Source of the DNA: JADKFD01 sp050250665
GTDB taxonomy: Bacteria > Pseudomonadota > Gammaproteobacteria > Xanthomonadales > SZUA-5
Length of the DNA stretch: 64,000 nucleotides
Direction of reading: 5' to 3'
Assembly (NCBI GenBank): GCA_050250665.1
Contig: JBFWOF010000002.1
Location: 1 to 64,000, forward strand
The first letter of the stretch is position 1; each line of letters starts with the position of its first letter. Positions 8,775-16,580 of this stretch are shown here, one piece after another. Under the pieces are notes generated by a model that was not told the origin of the DNA, did no database searches, and worked only from the letters and a program-made list of their open reading frames with translations. A program made the position numbers and the translations under genes.

Positions 8775-9314
8775 TCAGATTTCAGTATCCGGCAGCGTCA
8801 CCGGGACTGGCGCAGTGTGCTGGCGGCAGCTACCTATGATCTCACGCAGGCGCTCTGGCAGGAAATCGCGGGCCTGCATTGCCAGCGCCTCTACCGTGGG
8901 TATCAGTTGCGACTGCTGCCACCAGGGATCCTGGCAGACCGGGGTCCAGCTGGCGACCGCGACCAGCGACACCACGGTCAGGGCGCCGCGGATGATGCCG
9001 AACACGCCGCCGAGCAGGCGATCGGTGCCGCTGAGACCGGTGGAGCGCACCAGACGCCCGAGCACCCAGCTCAGCATCGAACCCAGCATCAGGATGGCAA
9101 TGATCAGGATGAGTGCGGACACCGCCAGGCGCACCGATGGCAGCTCGATGCCTCCCAGAAAGGTGTGAGCGAAGGGCCCGGTGAACTGGAAGGCCGCCCA
9201 AAGCGCCACCACCCAGATGATGATCGACAGCGCTTCGACCACGAAGCCGCGAATCAGGCTGATGGCGGCCGACAGCGCGATGATGCCGACGATCAGCCAA
9301 TCCACCCAGATCAT
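8775..9314 (-). CDS. cvpA: CvpA family membrane protein
   Basis: 179 residues with four hydrophobic segments (about 5-22, 30-48, 62-86 and 102-122) in an inner-membrane protein. CvpA is named for colicin V production; in other enterobacteria it affects envelope and bile-salt tolerance, and its biochemical role is unresolved. The motif DWLIVGIIALSAAISLIRGF followed by EALSIIIW is the conserved CvpA N-terminus. It lies between the SPOR protein gene (33 bp) and purF (28 bp), the standard proteobacterial order, so cotranscription is likely. Confidence 0.93.
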   Translation of the reverse strand: MIWVDWLIVGIIALSAAISLIRGFVVEALSIIIWVVALWAAFQFTGPFAHTFLGGIELPSVRLAVSALILIIAILMLGSMLSWVLGRLVRSTGLSGTDRLLGGVFGIIRGALTVVSLVAVASWTPVCQDPWWQQSQLIPTVEALAMQARDFLPERLREIIGSCRQHTAPVPVTLPDTEI

Positions 9315-9347
9315 GCCTGGAGCCTCATTCGACCGCGCAGCCGGGCC

Positions 9348-10295
9348 TCAGGGATGGGAAACCACCAGCGCATCAATCTTGAATTTGGCCTTGATCTCGG
9401 TCTGGATACGCTGGGCATTCTCGCGTTTGACCTCCGGCCCCACCCGCACTCGATGGCTAGTCTGCCCGCCGGCCAGCTTGATCGGTTCGACAAAGGCGGC
9501 ATAACCGGCGCCGCGCAAACGCGCGACCAGTTCGTCAGCGCCGTCCTTGCGCGTGAACACGCCGACCTGAACCGCCCAACCGGAGAGATTGGCCGCAGCC
9601 GGCGTCGATTGGCTGGCATCGGCCGCCGGCAATTCGATGACCGTGCTGGCCAGGCCGGCAATCTGCCGTTGCGCACCCAAGCGCGCGGCGTCGGCTTCGG
9701 TGCGCGTGGCATAAGGCCTCGAACGCACCCGGTGCAGCGATCGACCGGAACCGCTCTTCAGGACCTCGATATCTGCAGGTACGCCGGCCTTGGCCAGATC
9801 GCGCACCAGCGATTCGGCATTGCTGCGCTCGGCATAACTGCCGAACTGGGCCAGAAAGCGCCCACCTCTTGCCGGGGTCGGCATGGTGGCTGACGGTTTC
9901 GTCGGCGGCGGCTCAGTTGCCGGTGGTTCTGTAGCAGGCGGTTTCGCTGGAGCCGCAGCGGCCGTTGGCGCCGGCTTCGGCGGGGCAGGCACGGCGGGAG
10001 CGGAGTCAACGATAGGCCCGACGCCACCGGCGTCGGGTGCAGGCACAGGCTCGGCAACGGTTTCCGGGGTGTCCGCAGCCGGCGCTTCAGTGCTGGGCAC
10101 GGGCGCGGTCATCGCCGGATCCAGCGGCAGGCGGCGGGTTTCGATGCCCGGTTCGGTCCGCGGCGGAATGCTGAGGTCCACCTGCTGCGTGCGTGCCGGA
10201 TCTTCCGGAGAGTCCAGCAGCATGGGCACGAAGATCACCGCCAGCGCAATGATCACAGCGGCGCCTACCAGGCGTTGGCGAAGAGCATCGTCCAT
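9348..10295 (-). CDS. SPOR-domain cell-division protein (DedD-like)
   Basis: 315 residues: one N-terminal membrane helix (about 10-27), a Pro/Ala-rich periplasmic linker (about 60-140) and two consecutive SPOR-type domains (about 145-220, FLAQFGSYAERSNAESL; and about 236-315, GWAVQVGVFTRKDGADEL). SPOR domains bind denuded septal glycan and bring proteins to the division site. E. coli DedD, the positional equivalent between folC and cvpA, has a single SPOR domain, so the apparent tandem pair is a difference. 'DedD-like' rests on position plus architecture. Stop to next start is 33 bp. Confidence 0.85.
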   Translation of the reverse strand: MDDALRQRLVGAAVIIALAVIFVPMLLDSPEDPARTQQVDLSIPPRTEPGIETRRLPLDPAMTAPVPSTEAPAADTPETVAEPVPAPDAGGVGPIVDSAPAVPAPPKPAPTAAAAPAKPPATEPPATEPPPTKPSATMPTPARGGRFLAQFGSYAERSNAESLVRDLAKAGVPADIEVLKSGSGRSLHRVRSRPYATRTEADAARLGAQRQIAGLASTVIELPAADASQSTPAAANLSGWAVQVGVFTRKDGADELVARLRGAGYAAFVEPIKLAGGQTSHRVRVGPEVKRENAQRIQTEIKAKFKIDALVVSHP

Positions 10296-10375
10296 AGATA
10301 TGAGCGGTCGGCTAGCGTGTAGACCCCGAGTATAGGCCGGCCGGCACGGAGCGCGGCCTCCACTCGGGGCAACGT

Positions 10376-11644
10376 TCAGGCCAGAGCCGCGGCGACGGTG
10401 ATGAAAGAGCCGAAGATCAGGATGCGGCCGCGTTCCGAAGCCATGGTTTCAGCCCTGGCCCGCGCCTTGGCCAGGGTATCGGCGCTCTCGACCGCGACTG
10501 TCGCCGGCAACAGGCTGCGCAGCGCGCGGCTCTGGGCCAGCGGATCTGCGGCTCTGGGTGAGCGCGGGCGCAGGTCGAGCACGATCCAGGCAGCAAAAGC
10601 TTGCGCCAGCGGATCTACGATTGCAGCCAGATCCTTGTCAGCCAGTGCCGCGAAGATGGCGACCGTGGGTTTCTGCGGCTGGCCCCGCAGCCAGGCAGCC
10701 AGACTGGCGGCCGCCTCGCCGTTGTGGGCCACATCGACCCAGGTCTCGACCGCTGCGGATAGACGCTGCAGGCGCCCGGTCAGCTGGGTCTGGGCAATCC
10801 CGCGCGCCGCCGCCTGCGCCGAGAACGGCAGACGCTGGCCGAGCAAGATCCAGGCCCAGACCGCGGCGCAGGCATTGCGGGTCTGGTGCGGCGCCTGCAA
10901 CATCGGCGCCGGCAGTTCGATACTGCCGCCATCCGGCAGCGGGCAGCGCCAGTGCTGGCCCTGTACAGGCTCGATCTCGGGCAACACATGAATGGCAGCG
11001 CCGATCTGCTTGGCCACCTCGATCACGCTCGCCGGCAGATCCAGCGCCGCGATCACGGCCGGCCGCCCGGCGCGGAAGATATGGGCCTTGTCCCAGCCGA
11101 TCTGCTCGCGGGTATTGCCGAGGTATTCCTGATGATCGAGGCCGACGCTGGTCAGGATGGCGACATCGGCATCGATCAGATTGACCGCATCCAGACGCCC
11201 GCCAAGGCCGACCTCGAGAATGGCTGCATCCAGCCCCGCTTCTGCCAGCAACAGGAAGGCGGCGAGCGTGCCGAATTCGAAATAGCTCAGCGAAATCTCG
11301 CCGCGGGCCTGATCGATCCGGGCAAAGGCCTCAACCCAGGCCGCATCGGCGGATTCCTCGTCGCCGATCTGCAGGCGCTCGTTGTAGCGCAGTAGGTGCG
11401 GCGAGGTATAGCGACCGACCCGGTATCCGGCTTGCTGCAACATGCCCGACAGCAGGGCCACGGTGGAACCCTTGCCGTTGGTGCCGCCGACGGTGATGCA
11501 GACCGGCGCCGGTCGCGGCGAGCCCAATGCCGCATACACGGCTCCGACGCGATCCAGTCCCAGGTCTATGCCGCGCGGATGCAGCCCTTCCAGGTACTTC
11601 AGCCACAGCGCCAGAGAGTCGCCGCGGGTGGGCACGGCACTCAT
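10376..11644 (-). CDS. folC: Folylpolyglutamate synthase / dihydrofolate synthase
   Basis: FolC adds glutamate to dihydropteroate and then to folates, trapping them in the cell. 422 residues from the ATG at 11644; the frame extends 13 codons upstream but the conserved N-terminus (LALWLKYLEGLHPRGIDLGL) sits best with this start. The Mur-ligase-type P loop VGGTNGKGSTVALL (about 47-60) is intact, and YTSPHLLRYNERLQI is the folate-binding loop. DHQEYLG and VDVAHN are also conserved. It follows accD by 58 bp and precedes the SPOR gene by about 80 bp, the order seen across gammaproteobacteria. Confidence 0.96.
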   Translation of the reverse strand: MSAVPTRGDSLALWLKYLEGLHPRGIDLGLDRVGAVYAALGSPRPAPVCITVGGTNGKGSTVALLSGMLQQAGYRVGRYTSPHLLRYNERLQIGDEESADAAWVEAFARIDQARGEISLSYFEFGTLAAFLLLAEAGLDAAILEVGLGGRLDAVNLIDADVAILTSVGLDHQEYLGNTREQIGWDKAHIFRAGRPAVIAALDLPASVIEVAKQIGAAIHVLPEIEPVQGQHWRCPLPDGGSIELPAPMLQAPHQTRNACAAVWAWILLGQRLPFSAQAAARGIAQTQLTGRLQRLSAAVETWVDVAHNGEAAASLAAWLRGQPQKPTVAIFAALADKDLAAIVDPLAQAFAAWIVLDLRPRSPRAADPLAQSRALRSLLPATVAVESADTLAKARARAETMASERGRILIFGSFITVAAALA

Positions 11645-11702
11645 GCCCACGCCCTCGCCGCGCACGTGTTCGCCGCCGCGCAACCGGGCTCAGGCACGAG
11701 CT

Positions 11703-12590
<888 letters not shown>

Positions 12591-12711
12591 AGTCAGTTTT
12601 CGTCAAGAATGGGCAAGGGAACAGGAGCAAATGCACGACGGGCGGATGGATTCGCCGGGCTACTCCGATGGCGCAGTCTAACGCCGGACGCCAACGACGT
12701 CCGCAACGGGC

Positions 12712-13524
12712 TCAGTCTGGCGCCAGAGCGTGCAGGGCGTCGCGTATCGGCGGCAGGAATCCGGCCAGGCGGCGATCGACGTCTGCGGCATCGACTGCGC
12801 CGTTCAATCCTTCGACCAGGGCGCTGCCGATGACCACCGCCTCGGCGTGCGCACCCAGTGCCGCTGCGCTCTGTGCGTCCTTGATGCCGAATCCCACGGC
12901 GATGGGAACCTGACTCAAACCGCGCAGCTCTTCCAGGGCCGCCACCGCACTGCCCTGCTCCAGATGGCCGGCGCCGGTGATGCCCTTGAAGGACACGTAG
13001 TAGAGAAAACCACTGGCCTTGGCGGCGATGCGCGCGCGTCGCGCCGGCGGCGTGGTCGGGGCCAGCAGGTAGATCTGGCGCAACCCCAGCGACTGCAGGG
13101 TACTTTCGTAATCCCCGGATTCCTCGATCGGGCAATCGACCAGCAGCATGCCATCGGCACCGGCACCGGCCGCGGCCTCGGCAAAGCGCGGAAAACCATA
13201 ACGTTCGATCGGGTTCAGATAGCCCATCAGCACGACCGGCGTGCTGGCATCGTCGGCGCGGAAGGCGCGCACGCTGTCGAGCACATGGCTCAGACCCACA
13301 TGCTTGGCCAGCGCCCGCTCATTGGCCTGCTGGATCACCGGACCGTCGGCCATCGGATCGGAAAAGGGCATGCCCAGCTCGATCAGATCGGCGCCATGGC
13401 GCACCAGTGCATGCATCACCGGCACGGTCAGGGCTGGATCCGGATCGCCAGCGGTCACGAAGGTGATGAGTCCTGGTCGCGCCGCGCTCTTGAGCTCGGC
13501 AAAACGCGCGTCGATGCGATTCAT
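12712..13524 (-). CDS. trpA: Tryptophan synthase alpha chain
   Basis: TrpA cleaves indole-3-glycerol phosphate to indole and glyceraldehyde-3-phosphate inside the alpha2beta2 synthase. 270 residues, usual length. Catalytic Glu and Asp lie in LIELGMPFSDPMADGP (about 46-61); the phosphate site GFGIKD (about 212-217) is intact. The gene is separated from trpB by a 312-bp palindromic repeat element whose terminal repeat runs directly into this start codon (CTGAGGTTTCTAGG then ATG). The ribosome-binding region is therefore made of element sequence. This breaks the usual tight trpB-trpA coupling. Confidence 0.96.
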   Translation of the reverse strand: MNRIDARFAELKSAARPGLITFVTAGDPDPALTVPVMHALVRHGADLIELGMPFSDPMADGPVIQQANERALAKHVGLSHVLDSVRAFRADDASTPVVLMGYLNPIERYGFPRFAEAAAGAGADGMLLVDCPIEESGDYESTLQSLGLRQIYLLAPTTPPARRARIAAKASGFLYYVSFKGITGAGHLEQGSAVAALEELRGLSQVPIAVGFGIKDAQSAAALGAHAEAVVIGSALVEGLNGAVDAADVDRRLAGFLPPIRDALHALAPD

Positions 13525-13834
13525 CCTAGAAACCTCAGTTGGACGGGGGAGAGTGTGCGGTTATGGTGGTGCAGGGCAAGGCGCAGGAAGGGTGAAAGTC
13601 GGCGGCTTGCGCGGCATGCCGCGCGCCGGCTCGAACGGCTGGCGGCTGCGCCGACAGACCGGGCGGAATAGCCAGCTATTCCGACGACTTGCAACGCCGC
13701 CCTGCGCCGCCGTAACCGTGCAATCTCCCCCGTAGCGGACTCACCCAATGGGTGATCTGATCCAGCACCGGAAAATTCAAAACAATCATCGCCATACGAG
13801 TTTCGCGAAAGCGGTCAACTGAGGTTTCTAGGAT
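13523..13834. mobile_element. Palindromic MITE-like element, copy 1 (between trpB and trpA)
   Basis: 312 bp bounded by inverted terminal repeats ATCCTAGAAACCTCAGTTG (13523-13541) and its reverse complement (ending at 13834). Inside is a second long imperfect inverted repeat (GTGCGGTTATGGTGGTGCAG against its partner near 13690-13730) and the perfect palindrome GGAATAGCCAGCTATTCC. No coding frame looks real. A second copy is at 62466-62704; copy 1 carries about 70 extra bases (about 13586-13667) with a GCGCGGCATGCCGCGC palindrome. Both flanks end in AT, so a 2-bp AT target duplication is possible. It occupies nearly all of the trpB-trpA gap. Confidence 0.85.
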
Positions 13835-13877
13835 CATGCCTGTACTTCCTTGAACTGATTCAGATGCCGTCGCCGTT

Positions 13878-15122
13878 TCAAAGACTGATGCCTTCGAGAC
13901 GGGCGATGGTGTTGACGTCCTTGTCACCGCGACCGGAGAGGTTGACCAGCACGTGCTGATCGCGCGGCAGGGTGGCGGCCAGCTTGACGCCGTAGGCCAC
14001 CGCATGGGCGCTTTCGAGGGCGGCAAGAATACCCTCGGTTTTGGCCAACTGGTGGAAAGCGGCCAGAGCTTCATCGTCGGTGATGCCGACATAGTTGGCG
14101 CGACCGCTGTCCTTCAACCAAGCATGTTCCGGGCCCACGCCTGGGTAGTCGAGACCGGCCGATACCGAGTGCGTTTCGATGATCTGGCCGTCGCCATCGG
14201 CAATCAGATAGGTGCGGTTGCCGTGCAGCACGCCGGGCACGCCGGCCGACAGCGAGGCCGCGTGCTTGCCGGTGGCGATGCCCTCGCCCGCCGCTTCGAC
14301 GCCGTAGATGGCAACGGCATCGTCGCCGAGGAAGGGATGGAACAGGCCGATGGCATTGGAACCACCACCTACACAGGCCACCAGCGCTTCGGGCAGCTTG
14401 CCGTATTCCTCGAGCATCTGGCGACGCGCTTCCTGGCCGACGATGGCGTTGAAATCGCGCACCATCTTCGGATAGGGATGCGGCCCGGCCACGGTTCCGA
14501 TCATGTAGAAGGTGTGATCGACATGGGTCACCCAGTCGCGCAGGGCTTCGTTGAGCGCGTCCTTGAGGGTGCGCGAACCCGATTCCACCGGCACCACGGT
14601 AGCGCCCAGCAGTTTCATGCGGAACACGTTGATGGCCTGGCGCTCGATATCGACCGCGCCCATGTAGACCACGCATTCCAGACCCAGCCGTGCGGCAATG
14701 GTGGCGCTGGCCACGCCATGCTGACCGGCGCCGGTCTCGGCAATGATGCGGCGCTTGCCCATGCGTTTGGCCAACAGACCCTGACCCACGGTGTTGTTGA
14801 TCTTGTGAGCGCCGGTGTGATTCAGATCTTCGCGTTTCAGCAGGATCTGGGCACCGCCGACTTCGCGGCTGAGGCGCTCGGCGTGATAGATCGGCGTGGG
14901 CCGACCGACGTAATACTTGCGATCGCGTTCGAGTTCGGCGATGAATTCGGGATCGACCCGATAGCGCTCGTAGGCAGCCGCCAGTTCAGCCAGCGGTTCC
15001 ATCAGGGTCTCGGCGACAAAACTCCCGCCATAAGGCCCGAAATGCCCGCGGGCATCGGGAAAGCTGGCGTAGTCGACGCGTTCAGTCGCGCCCTTGATCT
15101 CGGCTTGCACGATCCACCTCAT
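13878..15122 (-). CDS. trpB: Tryptophan synthase beta chain
   Basis: TrpB condenses indole with serine using PLP. 414 residues. The family N-terminus FPDARGHFGPYGG, the PLP lysine in HTGAHKINN (about residue 100) and the phosphate loop GGGSNAIG are intact. The ATG at 15122 makes a 41-nt overlap with the end of trpF and has no clear Shine-Dalgarno site. A GTG 12 nt downstream (15110) is preceded by GAGGTGG and may be the true start, which would still keep every conserved residue. Read from truA the order is truA-trpF-trpB-[element]-trpA-accD, as in other Xanthomonadales and Pseudomonas. Confidence 0.96.
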   Translation of the reverse strand: MRWIVQAEIKGATERVDYASFPDARGHFGPYGGSFVAETLMEPLAELAAAYERYRVDPEFIAELERDRKYYVGRPTPIYHAERLSREVGGAQILLKREDLNHTGAHKINNTVGQGLLAKRMGKRRIIAETGAGQHGVASATIAARLGLECVVYMGAVDIERQAINVFRMKLLGATVVPVESGSRTLKDALNEALRDWVTHVDHTFYMIGTVAGPHPYPKMVRDFNAIVGQEARRQMLEEYGKLPEALVACVGGGSNAIGLFHPFLGDDAVAIYGVEAAGEGIATGKHAASLSAGVPGVLHGNRTYLIADGDGQIIETHSVSAGLDYPGVGPEHAWLKDSGRANYVGITDDEALAAFHQLAKTEGILAALESAHAVAYGVKLAATLPRDQHVLVNLSGRGDKDVNTIARLEGISL

Positions 15123-15726
15123 TCATGAATTGCTGCATGCGACGGGGGCATTTGATGCCCGGCGCCGATTCGATTCCACTGGATACATCGACCGCGTATG
15201 GGCGAACCTGGCGGATGGCTTGCGCCACATTGTCCGGTCCCAGGCCACCGGCCAGAATGATCCTCGGCGCCAGACGCGCCGGAATTTCTGACCAGTCAAA
15301 GCGCATTCCGGTGCCGCCCTGCTCACCACTGCGATGCGCGTCCAGCAGCACACCACGAGCCCGAGCATAGCGTTCGGCCGCGTACTCGACGTCAAGACCG
15401 TCCCCCATCGCCAGCGCTTTGACATGGGAACGCCGGAAACTGTCGCAAAATTCCGGCGTTTCGGCGCCGTGGAACTGCAGCAGGTCGATCGGCACAGCGG
15501 CCAAGGTCGCCTTGACCGTGTCCGCGTCGGCATCCATGAACAAACCGACGATCTGGATCAGCGGCGGGATGACGCTGCAGATCTCGGCCGCGGCCTGCAC
15601 GCTGAGGAAACGGGGACTCCTGGGCACGAACACCAGACCGATCGCATCCACACCCAGATCGGCGGCGAAGCGGGCGTCTTCAGCGCGGGTAATGCCGCAG
15701 AATTTGACGCGTGCCCGGTAGCTCAA
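15082..15726 (-). CDS. trpF: Phosphoribosylanthranilate isomerase
   Basis: TrpF performs the Amadori rearrangement of phosphoribosylanthranilate in tryptophan synthesis. The open frame continues upstream of 15726, but there it is only the shadow of truA. The real protein begins at a TTG (15726) giving LSYRARVKFCGIT. This TTG overlaps the truA stop in the tetramer TTGA, a classic translational-coupling arrangement. Length is then 214 residues, normal for the family. The catalytic Cys in KFCGIT (near residue 9) and Asp in LLDAHRSGEQGGTG are present. The C-terminus overlaps the trpB start. Confidence 0.93.
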   Translation of the reverse strand: MSYRARVKFCGITRAEDARFAADLGVDAIGLVFVPRSPRFLSVQAAAEICSVIPPLIQIVGLFMDADADTVKATLAAVPIDLLQFHGAETPEFCDSFRRSHVKALAMGDGLDVEYAAERYARARGVLLDAHRSGEQGGTGMRFDWSEIPARLAPRIILAGGLGPDNVAQAIRQVRPYAVDVSSGIESAPGIKCPRRMQQFMNEVDRASRDQGRD

Positions 15727-16493
15727 AGCGTGTGCTCCGCCGGCAAGGCAAATTCGGCCGGATAACGTGCCGCCATGAAGGTCAGCGCATGCGCCGCTGC
15801 GGTGGGGCCGGCCTTGCTGCGATCGCGCGCAGCCAGCACCTCGGAAATCCACTGCACCGGACGTTCGCCGCGGGCCACCTTGAGCAGGCTGCCGACGAAA
15901 TTGCGAATCATGTGATGCAGGAAGGCATTGGCTTCGAAATACAGGTCCAGATGCTCGCCCGCTTCGACCAGGCTGATCTGGTAAACCTCGCGCACGGGTG
16001 ATTTCGACTGGCAGGCGAGCGTGCGGAAGCTGGTGAAATCGTGCTTTCCCACCAGAGCCTGCGCTGCCAGGCGCATGGCTTCGATGTTCAGTTCCTCGCG
16101 CGCCCACAGCACATAGCGGGCCTCCAGCGCCGGACGCGTGGGACTACGCAGGATTCGATAGCGGTAGCTGCGCCGGCGCGCTGAATAGCGGGCATGAAAG
16201 GACTCGGACACCGGTTGGGCCCAGCGCACGGCGACGCTGTCGGGCAGGCGCGAGTTGCAGCCCAGTATCCAGGCGCGCGCCGCCCGCTCGGCGCTGCAGT
16301 CGAAATGGACCACCTGTCCCATCGCATGCACGCCGGTGTCGGTACGACCGGCACAAAACACGGTCACCTGCTCGGCAGCGACGAAGGCCAGCGCCCGCTC
16401 CAGGGTCGATTGCACCGTGGGCTCCTGCGGCTGCACCTGCCAACCGAGGAAATCACTGCCATCGTATTCGACACCGAGTGCGTAGCGGGGCAT
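15723..16493 (-). CDS. truA: tRNA pseudouridine(38-40) synthase
   Basis: TruA isomerises uridines 38-40 in the anticodon stem-loop of many tRNAs. 256 residues, typical. The catalytic Asp lies in AGRTDTGVHAMGQ (about 47-59); YDGSDFLGWQ, FHARYSARRRSYRY and HMIRNFVGSLL are conserved. It follows fimV with a terminator between them, so it likely starts its own transcription unit with trpF, which it overlaps by 4 nt. The pairing of truA with trp genes is a conserved gammaproteobacterial arrangement rather than a functional link. Confidence 0.96.
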   Translation of the reverse strand: MPRYALGVEYDGSDFLGWQVQPQEPTVQSTLERALAFVAAEQVTVFCAGRTDTGVHAMGQVVHFDCSAERAARAWILGCNSRLPDSVAVRWAQPVSESFHARYSARRRSYRYRILRSPTRPALEARYVLWAREELNIEAMRLAAQALVGKHDFTSFRTLACQSKSPVREVYQISLVEAGEHLDLYFEANAFLHHMIRNFVGSLLKVARGERPVQWISEVLAARDRSKAGPTAAAHALTFMAARYPAEFALPAEHTL

Positions 16494-16518
16494 TGCCGAG
16501 TGCGGGTCCCTGGAGCCA

Positions 16519-16546
16519 GAAAACCGAAGGGCCGGTTTCCCGGCCC
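16519..16546 (-). terminator. Rho-independent terminator after fimV
   Basis: The GGGCCGG/CCGGCCC stem (16529-16546) with a 4-base loop is followed in the minus direction by CGGTTTTCT. It lies between the fimV stop (16581) and the truA start. Confidence 0.7.
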
Positions 16547-16580
16547 CTCGAAGTGTACGACCACTAGTCTAGCGCAATGC

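Noticed and set aside
15726..16107. N-terminal extension of trpF (up to 341 residues)
   Set aside because: The extension is read from the shadow of truA, and the conserved TrpF N-terminus begins directly after the TTG at 15726.
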